Source: GAS188 sp963794475
GTDB taxonomy: Bacteria > Pseudomonadota > Alphaproteobacteria > Rhizobiales > Beijerinckiaceae
Assembly (NCBI GenBank): GCA_963794475.1
Contig: CAWCDW010000002.1
Span: 930,001-994,000 of the forward strand
Reading direction: 5' to 3'
Length of the DNA: 64,000 bases
The first letter of the stretch is position 1. The number at the start of each line of letters is the position of its first letter. Positions 44,305 to 53,693 of this stretch are shown piece by piece. A program made the translations under genes and the position numbers. Under the pieces are notes generated by a model. It made no database searches, was not told the DNA's origin, and saw nothing but the letters and a program-made list of their open reading frames with translations.

Positions 44305-45470
44305 GGCCGCGGCGCCTGTTGCGCGGCGGAGGGCGCGGGGGCTCCATTCATCCCGCCAGTGATCTCGAGTCCCACCGCTTGCGCCACCTCGAGAAGCCGT
44401 GCGCGCGAGGCCTCGTCCGGCAAGGCCGCGCGCGCGTCGGCGAGCGCGGCGCGCGCCTTGTCCGTCTCGCCGAGCACCGACAAGGAACGCACGAGCCGCG
44501 CCCAATCCTCGGCCGAGCCGCCTTGCTCATGCAGGCGCGTCCCAAGCCCCGCGACCATCGAGCGGATCGCATCCTCTTGCGCCGCGGGGGCGAGCGCGGC
44601 GATCGCCGCGCCCTTGCCGTCGGGGGGTTGCGTCAGCCCCGCGAGATGCGCCTCGACGCCCGCCCGCCAAGGCGCGTCCGCGGGCGCCTCGGCGATGAGC
44701 GCGCGCAAGGCCGCCGCGGCATCCTCCCGCCGCCCGTCCTGCTCGAGCCCGACCGCCTTGAGGAAGCGCGCTTTCGCGAGCTTCGGCTCGAGCGAAAGCG
44801 CCTTGTCGAGCGCTTCGCCCGCTTCGTGCGTCACCACCCCGTCGGCCATCGCGATGCGCGCTTCGGCGAGATCGGCGAGCCGATCGGGCGTCTCGCCGAG
44901 GAGACGCAAAGCCTCCGCGCGCGCCCGCACGGCATCGCCATAACGGCCAAGCCGCATGTAGATCGGAGCCAGCACCTCGAAGCCTTTGCCGTCCTCCGGA
45001 TGTTCCACGAGATGGGCCTCGACCTGACCGATCAAGCTCCTAACATCGGCCCGCGCCGAGCTCTCGGTCGCCGCGGCGAAAGGACGCGCGGGAACTCCCG
45101 GCGATCCCATGAGGGCATAGAGCGGCAGAACGAGCGCGGGCACGCCGAAGAGCGCAATGAGAGCGACGATCCGTCGTCGCCATGGCGTCCCCGTCGCCGG
45201 CTCATGCGCCGGATCCGCCAAGGCCCCAGACTTTTGCGCATCCACGGTTCGCAGAAAGAGGCGCGCCGCCTCGTTGCGCGCCGCCTCCGCGCTCGCCTCG
45301 TCGAGGAGGCCGCGCTCGTAATCGCGTGCGATTTCTGCAAGCCGAAGCCGGTGCAGATCAAGCGCTGAAACGCCGGCCGAGCCGACGCGTCCCGCCCCGC
45401 GCGCCAAAGGCAAGAGCACGGCAAGGATCGCGGCGACGAGCATCGCGAGGAAAATCAGATGGAGCGCCAT
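44301..45470 (-). CDS. cycH: Cytochrome c maturation protein CcmI/CycH (TPR)
   Basis: A 389-residue protein. Two N-terminal helices (LIFLAMLVAAILAVLLPLARG and IVALIALFGVPALVLPLYALMG) flank a leucine-rich cytosolic loop (DLHRLRLAEIARDYERGLLDEASAEAARNE). A periplasmic TPR-like region follows (EVLAPIYMRLGRYGDAVRARAEALRLLGETPDRL). It delivers apocytochrome to CcmF/CcmH. It is the first gene of cycHJKL; a 111-bp gap separates it from the feu operon. Confidence 0.93.
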   Translation of the reverse strand: MALHLIFLAMLVAAILAVLLPLARGAGRVGSAGVSALDLHRLRLAEIARDYERGLLDEASAEAARNEAARLFLRTVDAQKSGALADPAHEPATGTPWRRRIVALIALFGVPALVLPLYALMGSPGVPARPFAAATESSARADVRSLIGQVEAHLVEHPEDGKGFEVLAPIYMRLGRYGDAVRARAEALRLLGETPDRLADLAEARIAMADGVVTHEAGEALDKALSLEPKLAKARFLKAVGLEQDGRREDAAAALRALIAEAPADAPWRAGVEAHLAGLTQPPDGKGAAIAALAPAAQEDAIRSMVAGLGTRLHEQGGSAEDWARLVRSLSVLGETDKARAALADARAALPDEASRARLLEVAQAVGLEITGGMNGAPAPSAAQQAPRP

Positions 45471-45581
45471 GGCCCTCCTTACCTAGAGCCGCGATATGGC
45501 GGCAAGTGGGCTCCGCGGGTTAACGAAACACCGTTTCCTTCTTAGCCCGGCACCTCGTCGACGGTTTCCCCCTTCGCCCCC

Positions 45582-46988
45582 TCAAACCGCCGGCAGCACG
45601 ATCTCCGCGCGGAGCCCGCCGAGCGGGGAGGCGCCGAGCGTGAGCTTGCCGCCATATTGGCTGGCGATGTCGGTGACGATCGAGAGGCCAAGACCTGAAC
45701 CGGGCTTCGTCTCGTCGAGCCGCATGCCGCGGCGCATCACCGCGGCGCGCGCCGTCTCGGGAAGGCCCGGCCCGTCATCATCCACCGTAACCGCAAGGCG
45801 CGGCGGCGCGCCGGCCGTCGTCTCGGTGAGCCGGCGCGCCGCGATCCTCACGTCGCCGCGGCTCCATTTGCCGGCGTTGTCGAGAAGGTTGCCGACCATC
45901 TCCTGCAGATCCTGCCGCTCGCCGCGAAAGCGCAGAGTTTCGCCGCCGTCGGCGATGATGGCGAGCTGGCGCGCCGGGTGGATCTTCTCGAAGACGCGGG
46001 CGATCTCGGCGATCACCGGGCCGACCGGCGTCGCGCCGGCGGGAGAGCCGGTGAGCGCCGCCGTGCGTGCGCGATCGAGATGCCAGGAAATCTGATCGCG
46101 CATGATGGCGGTCTGCTCGGCCAATTTCTCGAGCGGCGCGTCGGGCAGATTGCGGAACTCGTTCATGATCACGGCGAGCGGCGTCTTGAGCGCATGCGCC
46201 AGATTGCCGACCTGCGTGCGGGCGCGCTCGAGGATTGTGCGGTTCGCGGTGAGAAGGAGGTTGATCTCCTGCGCGAGCGGGGCGATGTCGCGCGGAAAAT
46301 CGCCCTTCAGCGCATCAGCGTCGCCTCGCCTGATGGCTTGCACCTCCCGCGACAGGCGAGAAAGCGGACGCAAGCCGAACCGCACCTGGGCGAGCGTCGT
46401 CCCCATCAGCGCACCGAACAAAAGCGTAAAGGCCGTGACGAGCGTGAAGTCGAAGCGGCGCAGATCGGCGTCGATCTCCTCGGCACGCGCGGCGATCGCG
46501 ATGCGGAAGCGTCCGTCATCGCCGAAATCGATCGTGCGTTGGACGATGCGAAGCCGTTGCTCGTCCGGCCCTTCGACATAGCCTTCGCGCCTTTCGCCGC
46601 GCAAATCCTCGACGGGGGATTGAGGCAAGAGCTGGAGCCTCGCACCGACAAGCGAGTTCGAGCCGCCGACCGACGGTCCTGGCACATCGACCTTGTCCAC
46701 CTGCCAATACCACCCCGAGAGGGGCAGATCGAAACGCGGTTCACCGAAATTGCCGGCCTCGGAGAGTTTGCCCTGCGGGTCCTGGCTAATCGCCGCGACG
46801 ATCTCCTTGAGATAAACATAGAGCCTCTCGTCGAAGGAGCGCTCCGCGGTGTTGCGATAAAGCGTGGTGAGCGCGATCCCCGCGACGAGCAGGATGGCGG
46901 CGCACAACACGGCCGCCGAAGCCAAAAGCCGCGCCGCGAGCGGCCAGGATCGGCGAAAAAGGCGCCGGCGCGGCTCGGGAAGCTTCAT
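45582..46988 (-). CDS. feuQ: Sensor histidine kinase, FeuQ-like
   Basis: A 468-residue kinase. TM1 is LLASAAVLCAAILLVAGIALTTLY, a ~140-residue periplasmic part follows, and TM2 is LVTAFTLLFGALMGTTLA. HAMP, HisKA with NLAHALKTPLAVIMNEF and HATPase (NLLDNAGKWS, DDDGPGL, GSGLGLSIV) complete it. The position after a matching regulator and a small PepSY-like gene is that of FeuQ of rhizobia, which activates FeuP to control cyclic glucan export genes. ATG 46988 is preferred to TTG 47006. The name rests on layout and general similarity. Confidence 0.8.
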   Translation of the reverse strand: MKLPEPRRRLFRRSWPLAARLLASAAVLCAAILLVAGIALTTLYRNTAERSFDERLYVYLKEIVAAISQDPQGKLSEAGNFGEPRFDLPLSGWYWQVDKVDVPGPSVGGSNSLVGARLQLLPQSPVEDLRGERREGYVEGPDEQRLRIVQRTIDFGDDGRFRIAIAARAEEIDADLRRFDFTLVTAFTLLFGALMGTTLAQVRFGLRPLSRLSREVQAIRRGDADALKGDFPRDIAPLAQEINLLLTANRTILERARTQVGNLAHALKTPLAVIMNEFRNLPDAPLEKLAEQTAIMRDQISWHLDRARTAALTGSPAGATPVGPVIAEIARVFEKIHPARQLAIIADGGETLRFRGERQDLQEMVGNLLDNAGKWSRGDVRIAARRLTETTAGAPPRLAVTVDDDGPGLPETARAAVMRRGMRLDETKPGSGLGLSIVTDIASQYGGKLTLGASPLGGLRAEIVLPAV

Positions 46989-47013
46989 CGGGGGGCGACG
47001 ATGCAACCCGTCA

Positions 47014-47685
47014 TCAGGCCTTCTCCACGGGTGGCGCCACCATATAGCCGAGGCCGCGCACGGTCTGGATCAGGTCGCAGCCGAGCTTGCGCCGGATGCG
47101 GCCGACGAAAACCTCGACCGTGTTGGAATCGCGGTCGAAATCCTGATCGTAAAGATGCTCGATCAGCTCGGCGCGCGAGATGATGCGCCCCTCGTGATGC
47201 ATGAGATAGGAAAGCAAGCGGTATTCATGCGAGGTCAGCCTCACCGCGGTTCCGTCGACGACCACGCGGCCCGAGCGGGTGTCGAGCCTCACGGGTCCGC
47301 AGACGAGCTCGCTCGTCGCATGGCCGGTGGCGCGGCGCAAGAGCGCGCGCAGCCGCGCCAAGAGCTCCTCGAGGTGAAAGGGCTTCGTCACATAATCGTC
47401 GGCGCCGGCGTCGAAGGCATTCACCTTGTCGCTCCAGCGGTCGCGGGCGGTGAGAACGAGTATCGGCATGGTCTTGCCCGCCGAGCGCCAGGATGTGATG
47501 ATGGAAGCGCCGTCTATCTTCGGCAGGCCAAGATCGAGCACGACCGCATCATAAGGCTCCGTCTCGCCGAGGTATTGCCCCTCTTCCCCGTCGAGCGCGC
47601 GATCGACCGCATAGCCCGCCATCTCCAGCGCCGAGACGATCTGGCGATTGAGATCGCGATCATCCTCGACGACGAGCAGCCTCAC
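47014..47685 (-). CDS. feuP: OmpR-family response regulator, FeuP-like
   Basis: A 223-residue regulator. The receiver has VLDLGLPKIDG with the phosphoacceptor Asp and VTKPFHLEELLARLRALLRRA. The winged helix is LTSHEYRLLSYLMHHEGRIISRAELIEHLYDQDFDRDSNTVEVFVGRIRRKLG. The Asp-rich loop and GRIRRKLG ending match FeuP/PhoP-type regulators of rhizobia. It is 64 nt downstream of the feuN-like gene and 25 nt upstream of the kinase start. Confidence 0.85.
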   Translation of the reverse strand: MRLLVVEDDRDLNRQIVSALEMAGYAVDRALDGEEGQYLGETEPYDAVVLDLGLPKIDGASIITSWRSAGKTMPILVLTARDRWSDKVNAFDAGADDYVTKPFHLEELLARLRALLRRATGHATSELVCGPVRLDTRSGRVVVDGTAVRLTSHEYRLLSYLMHHEGRIISRAELIEHLYDQDFDRDSNTVEVFVGRIRRKLGCDLIQTVRGLGYMVAPPVEKA

Positions 47686-47749
47686 TGTCCTTCTCCTTCA
47701 TCAGCTATCTTGCCGAGAGAGAACGTCATAAACGCTTGCGCGGGCGCTG

Positions 47750-48058
47750 TCAGCGCGCGCCGACGCGAAGGCCGGAGACCGCATCTATAAAAACGCGTGA
47801 GACATGGCCGTCATGACCGAGCGCCGTGATCAAATAGACGAGGCCCGTCTCCGTCTTGCACAATTTGGCATGGATCTTCTCGCCGGTGCCAGCGGCGCGA
47901 AAAGCGACGATCGGCTGCACGACGCGGTGCTCCTCGATCTCCTCGCGCATGTCCCGATCGGACAGGCAAGCCTCGATTTTCGGCGCCCCCGTTTCCGCGG
48001 CGGGCCTGACCACGCTCAGCGTCGTCATGGCGAGGATCGGAATGATCGGCATGGCCAT
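47750..48058 (-). CDS. feuN: Small periplasmic PepSY-like protein, FeuN-like
   Basis: A 102-residue protein with an N-terminal hydrophobic signal (MAMPIIPILAMTTLSVV). The PepSY-like body is LSDRDMREEIEEHRVVQP, IHAKLCKTETGLVYLITAL and GHVSRVFIDAVSGLRV. It is the first gene of the regulator/kinase operon. In Sinorhizobium meliloti a small periplasmic protein, FeuN, at this position restrains FeuQ. The family match is inferred from position, size and fold pattern. The in-frame frame extends further upstream, but ATG 48058 gives a sensible signal peptide. Confidence 0.7.
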   Translation of the reverse strand: MAMPIIPILAMTTLSVVRPAAETGAPKIEACLSDRDMREEIEEHRVVQPIVAFRAAGTGEKIHAKLCKTETGLVYLITALGHDGHVSRVFIDAVSGLRVGAR

Positions 48059-48235
48059 TTTCTGCCAGGAGCCCACTGAACGGGTCCTGAACGCGAGGCT
48101 TTCGCGCCGGCCCCCGCATCCGGCTGGCGGCGTGGCCTTTGCCAGGGGCAATCCTTCAGGCGGAAATCTTCTTGGCGACCCGCAAGGCGCGGGCTATCCA
48201 GCTCTGGACATCCCCGCACGGAGCTCGAGTCAACG

Positions 48236-49090
48236 ATGCGGCAGGCGAAAGTTGGAATCGGTGCGGCTTCGTGGCGTCGTCGGCATCCGCATCGCCGGCG
48301 AACACGGGATCGTCTCAGATTCATCGCCTGCGTGTTGAATCTTTGCGCACTGATGCCCGTCGTCTCCGCGTCAGCGATCGTCGGCGGCGCGCCGGCCGAA
48401 CGCGTGATCGGCCAAAGCTTGGTGATGGTGCTCGCCGAGGGCGGGAGCGCGTGTTCTGGGGTCCTCATCGCGTCGCGAGCGGTGCTCACCGCCGGCCACT
48501 GCCTGCCAAAAGGCCGCGGCATTCGCATTTATGCGCCCTCCCCTGACACGCCCGGAGCTCCGCGTCTGATCACGCCCCGAGCGAGCGCGGTGCATCCCGG
48601 CTACGTGCAAAACAGCGTCGGCACACGCCGCCGCTCCGTCGATCTTGGACTCATTTGGCTGCCGGAAGCCTTGCCCGCCTCTTTTGCACCCTTGAGCCTT
48701 GCGATGGCTTCGGCGCCTGGCCCGGGCGAAATCGTCGTCATCGCCGGGGATGGGCTTTCGCGAGAGGGCGTCGGCTCATCGTCGGGCACGCCACGCAGCA
48801 TTTCCTTGCCCGTCGTCGAGCCCTATGGGCGCGGCACGATCCTTTTATGGGCGGCGCCCACAAGCGGCGCCGGCGAAGGCGCGTGCGAAGGCAATTCCGG
48901 CGGCGCGATGCTCGAGCCCCGCGGCGCGCTCCTTGCGATCATTGCCTTCGCGGAAGGAAATGGCGGCGCCCGATGCGGCAAGTTGACCCAAGGCGTGCTC
49001 GTCGCACCGCAGCGCCACTTCATCGACGCGACGCTCGCCGGATGGGGCGAGAGCGCCCGTTGGACGGATGACGCGGATGGTCTAAGATAG
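48236..49090 (+). CDS. Trypsin-like (S1 family) secreted serine protease
   Basis: A 284-residue protein with a long basic N-terminus and a hydrophobic export segment (FIACVLNLCALMPVVSA) leading to IVGGAPAERVIG, the canonical start of the mature S1 domain. The triad is His in LTAGHC, Asp in SVDLGLIWL and Ser in EGNSGGAML. It is the first of two tandem paralogues (next gene at 49099), divergent from the feuN-like gene. The natural substrate is unknown. Confidence 0.85.
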   Translation: MRQAKVGIGAASWRRRHPHRRRTRDRLRFIACVLNLCALMPVVSASAIVGGAPAERVIGQSLVMVLAEGGSACSGVLIASRAVLTAGHCLPKGRGIRIYAPSPDTPGAPRLITPRASAVHPGYVQNSVGTRRRSVDLGLIWLPEALPASFAPLSLAMASAPGPGEIVVIAGDGLSREGVGSSSGTPRSISLPVVEPYGRGTILLWAAPTSGAGEGACEGNSGGAMLEPRGALLAIIAFAEGNGGARCGKLTQGVLVAPQRHFIDATLAGWGESARWTDDADGLR

Positions 49091-49098
49091 CAGCCGAG

Positions 49099-49959
49099 AT
49101 GACAGAACTTCGCCCTTTTATTCAGCGCTTCGCGCTCGGGGCCGCCCTCACGCTGTGGGCGGCCCTTCACGTCACGCCCTCCTTGGCCATCGTCGGAGGC
49201 GAGGAGGCGTCGAGCTCGACCAGCGCCCGGCGCTACACGGTGATCGTGCAAAGCCAGAAGGGGGAGCTTTGCTCGGGCGCGGTGATCGCGCGCAATCTCG
49301 TGCTCACGGCCGCCCATTGCGTGGTGCCGAACACGAAATATCGGGTGATCTCCTTCGACCAGAACTTCGTGCCGACGGCGATCGGCGTTGCGGCGGCGGC
49401 GCGCAACCCGTCCTTCAAGCTGCGCGGGCGCCCTGACCAGCAGACCGGCCTCGACATCGCGGTCCTCGAGCTTTCCCAACCATTCGGCGGGGACATCAAG
49501 CCGCTTGCCATCTCGAGCGATCTCGGCGTGTTGTCGCCCTTGAGCGAGGTCACCGTATCCGGTTTCGGGCTCAGCCGTTATGGGGATCGCGCCTCGGCGG
49601 GCAAGTTGCGCTTCGCCCATTTGCGGGTCGCGGGCGTCGCCGACATCGGCGTGCCGAGCCTTGCGCTCACCGCGGACGGCACGCCCGAAGGCAGAGGCCG
49701 CAGCGCTTGCCTCGGCGATTCGGGCGGCCCAATCGTGGTCGAGAATTACTTCCAAAGCGTGCTCGTCGGGCTGGTCAGCCTCGCGGACGCCGAACGCGGG
49801 AAGGTGCCGTGCGCGGGCGTGACCTTCGCCACCCCGGTCGCGTTGCCGGAGGACGTCTCGGCGCGCATGCAAGCCACCTCGGGCGGCGGCGGCTCCGCCA
49901 TTCAGGCCTTGCGCGGCTTGGAACGCGCAATTGGCGGAGATGGCGGCAGCTCGCGCTGA
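49099..49959 (+). CDS. Trypsin-like (S1 family) secreted serine protease
   Basis: A 286-residue paralogue of the preceding protein. The signal peptide (FALGAALTLWAALHVTPSLA) runs directly into IVGGEEASS. The triad is His in LTAAHC, Asp in GLDIAVLEL and Ser in LGDSGGPIVV. The C-terminal tail is Gly/Ser-rich (TSGGGGSAIQ). It starts 8 nt after the first protease gene, so they are co-transcribed. A tandem pair next to an envelope-stress-like operon suggests periplasmic or extracellular processing. Confidence 0.88.
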   Translation: MTELRPFIQRFALGAALTLWAALHVTPSLAIVGGEEASSSTSARRYTVIVQSQKGELCSGAVIARNLVLTAAHCVVPNTKYRVISFDQNFVPTAIGVAAAARNPSFKLRGRPDQQTGLDIAVLELSQPFGGDIKPLAISSDLGVLSPLSEVTVSGFGLSRYGDRASAGKLRFAHLRVAGVADIGVPSLALTADGTPEGRGRSACLGDSGGPIVVENYFQSVLVGLVSLADAERGKVPCAGVTFATPVALPEDVSARMQATSGGGGSAIQALRGLERAIGGDGGSSR

Positions 49960-50026
49960 AGCGGCGTTGGCTTTCTTAGGAGGCTTCGTCCAAGGGCGTG
50001 GCGGCCGTTCCGACCGCAAGCGTGCG

Positions 50027-51784
50027 TCAATGCTGTCGGGTCGCGAATTGCGCGTGCGCAAGACGCGCGAACACGCCGCCTTTTCCGATGAGCTCATCGA
50101 AGGAACCCGTTTCAACCACCCGCCCGTGATCGAAGACAAGCACGCGCGTGGCGTGGCGGATTGTGGAAAGCCGATGTGCGATGACGAAGGTGGTGCGCCC
50201 GATCATTACCTCGTCCAGCGCTCTTTGCAGCCTTTCCTCGGTCGCGGCATCGAGCGCGCTCGTCGCCTCGTCGAGAATGAGGATCGGCGGGTCCTTCAGG
50301 AGGGCGCGCGCGATCGAGAGGCGCTGGCGCTCGCCGCCCGAAAGCGAGCGGCCCCTTTCGCCGACGAGGGTGTCGAGGCCCTCCGGCTGCCGGGCGATGA
50401 ATTCCTCCGCCTGAGCGCGCCTGACTGCCATTTCGAGCTCCGCCTCGGTAGCCTCCGGCTTCCCGGCAAGAAGATTCTCGCGGATCGAACGGGCAAACAG
50501 CATCGGCTCCTGGAAAACCACTCCTATGTTGTGGCGAAGCGATGTAATCGTGATCTCGCGAATGTCGCGGCCGTCGAGCAGGATGCGACCCAATTGCGGA
50601 TCGAAGCTGCGATGGAGAAGGGCGAGCGTCGTCGATTTGCCGGAGCCCGTGGCGCCGACAAGCGCGATGGTCTCCCCCGGACTCACCTCGATCGTAAGAT
50701 CGGCCACCGCCGAACGCTTGCCGTCATAAGAGAAGCTCACGCCCTCGAAGGTGACGGCGCCCTTCGCGCGCCCAATCGTCACGGCATTCGGCGCATCGTG
50801 GAGCGCGGGCGCGGTGTCGAGCACCGCAAAGAATTCCGCGAGACGAGGCGCTTCGAGGGAGATGTAGTTGATGAAGCTCACCACCTGCTCGAGCCTCGAG
50901 ACCAGGAGGCTTGCTAAATTCACGAAAGTGACGATCTCGCCGACGGTCGTGAGCCCTTGCATGAACAGATAGGCGCCGATGCCGAGGATCGAGAGGATGG
51001 TCAAGGTCGCCGAGGCGCGCGTGCCGATCGCGGCGAGCGCCCACCAGGAAAGGACCGGGTTCTGCACCGCCATCAGCCGGTCGATGATGACGCGCAGGTC
51101 GCGCGCTTCCGTCTCGACCCGGGTGAAGCTCTGGATCACCGCCACGTTGCCCAAGGCGTCCGAGACGCGCTCCACGAGGTCGCCTCGATAACGCTCGACG
51201 GATTGCTGCATGGTTTCGGTGTGGCGCAGCACCAGCGTCATGAGGAGAGCGAAGATCGAGACGAGTAGGATCAGCACGAGGCCGAGTCGCCAATTGAGCA
51301 CGGCGGTCAGCGGCAACATGACGAACAAGGCGACGAACGCGGCGCAATGCTCGCGAAAAAAGGTGAGCCAGATGCCGCCGAGGCTGAGCGAGCCGTCCGA
51401 CATGACCTTCAGCGCCCGGCCGGAATGCTTCTCCATGTGGAAGAGCAGGGGCAGCGTGAGCACGTGCTCGAAGAATTCGGCCATCACCGCGAGCCGGCGC
51501 CGATGCGAAATCCGATCGGCGTTGAGCGCGACGAGGGCGCCGACCCCGATATTGAAGGCGCCGAAACCGACCCACAAGGCAAACTGCGGCAAGAGGCTCG
51601 ACCAGCCGGGGACGAGCTTGGCGGTTTGCGCCGCCGTGAGCGTGTCGATGATGCGCCCGAACAAGACCGGCTCGGCGAATTGCGCCGCCGCGAGCGCAAC
51701 GTTGGCGATCGCGAGAAGCGCGCCGACGGATCGCTCCGGGCCAAGGGCCGCGAGCGCGCGCCCGTAAAGCCGGACGAATTTCAT
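50027..51784 (-). CDS. ndvA: NdvA/ChvA-like ABC exporter (cyclic beta-1,2-glucan type), fused permease and ATPase
   Basis: A 585-residue half-transporter. The N-terminal domain has six helices (ALLAIANVALAAAQFAEPVLFGRIIDTL opening). The ATPase has GATGSGKST, LSGGERQRLSIARALL and ILILDEATSALD. The MKFVRLYGRALAALGPE start and the FVNLASLLVSRLEQVVSFINYI segment are typical of NdvA/ChvA, the exporter of cyclic beta-glucan in rhizobia and agrobacteria. Closeness to the feu-like operon supports the call, because FeuP regulates ndvA in S. meliloti. The glucan synthase gene is not in the window. Confidence 0.85.
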   Translation of the reverse strand: MKFVRLYGRALAALGPERSVGALLAIANVALAAAQFAEPVLFGRIIDTLTAAQTAKLVPGWSSLLPQFALWVGFGAFNIGVGALVALNADRISHRRRLAVMAEFFEHVLTLPLLFHMEKHSGRALKVMSDGSLSLGGIWLTFFREHCAAFVALFVMLPLTAVLNWRLGLVLILLVSIFALLMTLVLRHTETMQQSVERYRGDLVERVSDALGNVAVIQSFTRVETEARDLRVIIDRLMAVQNPVLSWWALAAIGTRASATLTILSILGIGAYLFMQGLTTVGEIVTFVNLASLLVSRLEQVVSFINYISLEAPRLAEFFAVLDTAPALHDAPNAVTIGRAKGAVTFEGVSFSYDGKRSAVADLTIEVSPGETIALVGATGSGKSTTLALLHRSFDPQLGRILLDGRDIREITITSLRHNIGVVFQEPMLFARSIRENLLAGKPEATEAELEMAVRRAQAEEFIARQPEGLDTLVGERGRSLSGGERQRLSIARALLKDPPILILDEATSALDAATEERLQRALDEVMIGRTTFVIAHRLSTIRHATRVLVFDHGRVVETGSFDELIGKGGVFARLAHAQFATRQH

Positions 51785-51930
51785 GAAGCGATTATCCCCG
51801 CCCGAAGCAAGCCGGCAAGTCAGCCGCAGCTAGCTCCGGATGGCGGACAAGTCGGGCCGGCACCAAATGGCCGTACCCCAAATTCGCGACAAGGCCGCGG
51901 ATCGTGAGCCAGGATCTCGTCGGCCTTAGC

Positions 51931-52533
51931 CTATTTCACCACCACCCGCGCGCCGAGCGGGACACGTTGGTAAAGGTCGATCACGTCGATATTGCGCATC
52001 CGGATGCATCCGGAAGAGACCGCGTGACCGATGCTCTCGGGTTCGTTCGTGCCGTGAATCCGATAGAGCGTATCCTTATTGTCCTGGAAAAGATAAAGCG
52101 CGCGCGCGCCGAGCGGATTGTCAGGCCCTCCCTTGAGCCCACCGGCGTCGACGACGGGCTTCAGATGCGGCCAGCGCGCGATCATATCGGCCGGCGGCAA
52201 CCAGCCGGGCCATTCCTTCTTGGCGCCGACCTCGGCAATGCCGGACCATTTGAAGGCCTCGTCACCCACGCCGACGCCGTAGCGGATGGCTTTGCCATTG
52301 GCTTCGACGACATAAAGAAAGCGATGGGGAGTATCGATAACGACCGTGCCGGCGGGCTCGCCCGTCGTGTTGTCGACCTCGTAGGGAAGGTACTGAGGGT
52401 CGATCACCGCGGTCGGCACAAGGGCCATCCATTCGGCGTCATGCGAGCTCACCACCGGCGAGGGTATGCTTTTGTAACACCCGGCAAGGCCGAGCATCAG
52501 TCCAACCACGGCGATTCGGAGGGGGAGGCGCAT
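51931..52533 (-). CDS. L,D-transpeptidase (YkuD), lipoprotein
   Basis: A 200-residue lipoprotein with lipobox LAGC at the end of its signal peptide (VVGLMLGLAGC). The YkuD catalytic motif is HGTNEPESIGHAVSSGCIRM. It resembles the catalytic domain of the protein at 22374 but lacks the low-complexity tail. It forms 3-3 cross-links in peptidoglycan or links proteins to it. Confidence 0.92.
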   Translation of the reverse strand: MRLPLRIAVVGLMLGLAGCYKSIPSPVVSSHDAEWMALVPTAVIDPQYLPYEVDNTTGEPAGTVVIDTPHRFLYVVEANGKAIRYGVGVGDEAFKWSGIAEVGAKKEWPGWLPPADMIARWPHLKPVVDAGGLKGGPDNPLGARALYLFQDNKDTLYRIHGTNEPESIGHAVSSGCIRMRNIDVIDLYQRVPLGARVVVK

Positions 52534-52760
52534 GGGCTAAGGGTCCAGCATCTAGTCGAACTTCATCTAGCCTGCTTCTTCGAATTTTGCCAACATGGTT
52601 TAAACGGTTCCGACGCAAATATGTTCGAGCCGTCGCAAGCGTGCCACAGGCAAGGACATTGCCAACCCCTTGCTTGTGCCCATAGGCGAACTCCCTCTCC
52701 GGACCAGGCTCCGATTACTGCTGCGAAACCCCTTTTTCACCCACGGCCCGGTGCATTCAC

Positions 52761-53693
52761 ATGACCACGCTTTATCTCACGCACCCGATCTGCCTCGAGC
52801 ACGAATCCCCTCCGGGACATCCCGAACGGCCGGATCGCCTGCGTGCCGTTTGGCGGGCGCTCGATGATGCGCGCTTTGCCGGACTCGAGCGGCGCGAACC
52901 AAAGCCCGCCGATCCCGACCTCGCGCTTCTTGCCCATGACGAGCGTTATTGCGAGGCTCTGCCGAAGCTCATCCCGCCCGAGGGGCGGATCGCGCATGTG
53001 GATGCGGACACTTATCTTTCGGCGCACTCCTGGCCTGCGGTCCTGCACGCCATGGGGGCCGCCGTCGAGGCCGTCGACGCGGTGATGCGAGGCGAGGTGA
53101 AGAACGCATTTTGCGCCACGCGCCCGCCCGGCCACCATGCCGAGCGCGCCCGCGCCATGGGCTTCTGTCTCTTCAACCACGTCGCCGTCGCGGCGCGCGC
53201 GGCGCAGCGGGCGCATGGCGCCCAGCGCATCGCGATCGTCGACTTCGACGTGCATCACGGCAACGGCACGCAGGATATCTTCTGGAACGACAAAACGGTG
53301 CTTTATGCCTCGAGCCACCAATGGCCGCTCTATCCCGGCACAGGGGGCGCTTCCGAGACGGGCGAGCATGACAACATCGTCAATTTGCCATTGGCGAGCG
53401 GAACAGGCCCGCAAGCTTTCCGCGCGGCGTTCGAAAGCGTGATCCTGCCGCGCGTCGACGCCTTCGAGCCTGACCTGGTCTTGATCTCCGCGGGCTTCGA
53501 CGCTCATCGGCGCGACCCCTTGGCAAGCCTCGATATCGGCGAGGAGGAGTTCGGCTGGGTGACGCGCCGGCTCATGGAGATCGCGGACCATCGTTGCGCG
53601 GGGCGGATCGTCTCCGTGCTCGAGGGCGGCTACGACCTCACCGGACTTGCGGCTTCGGCCGCTTCCCATGTCGAAGCGCTCATGGAAGCGTGA
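52761..53693 (+). CDS. Histone deacetylase-family (acetylpolyamine amidohydrolase-like) protein
   Basis: A 310-residue zinc deacetylase with the HDAC set: HPERPDRL, RPPGHHAE, FDVHHGNGTQDIFW (Asp and His zinc ligands), LISAGFDAHRRDPL and LEGGYDL. Bacterial members act on acetylated polyamines, acetoin-related compounds or proteins. The substrate is not evident. Its end overlaps the convergent amidase gene by 14 nt. Confidence 0.92.
   Translation: MTTLYLTHPICLEHESPPGHPERPDRLRAVWRALDDARFAGLERREPKPADPDLALLAHDERYCEALPKLIPPEGRIAHVDADTYLSAHSWPAVLHAMGAAVEAVDAVMRGEVKNAFCATRPPGHHAERARAMGFCLFNHVAVAARAAQRAHGAQRIAIVDFDVHHGNGTQDIFWNDKTVLYASSHQWPLYPGTGGASETGEHDNIVNLPLASGTGPQAFRAAFESVILPRVDAFEPDLVLISAGFDAHRRDPLASLDIGEEEFGWVTRRLMEIADHRCAGRIVSVLEGGYDLTGLAASAASHVEALMEA

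Noticed and set aside
45525..45537. GAAAC-ACC-GTTTC dyad upstream of cycH as an operator
   Set aside because: Only 5 bp per arm, no second copy, and no regulator to link it to.
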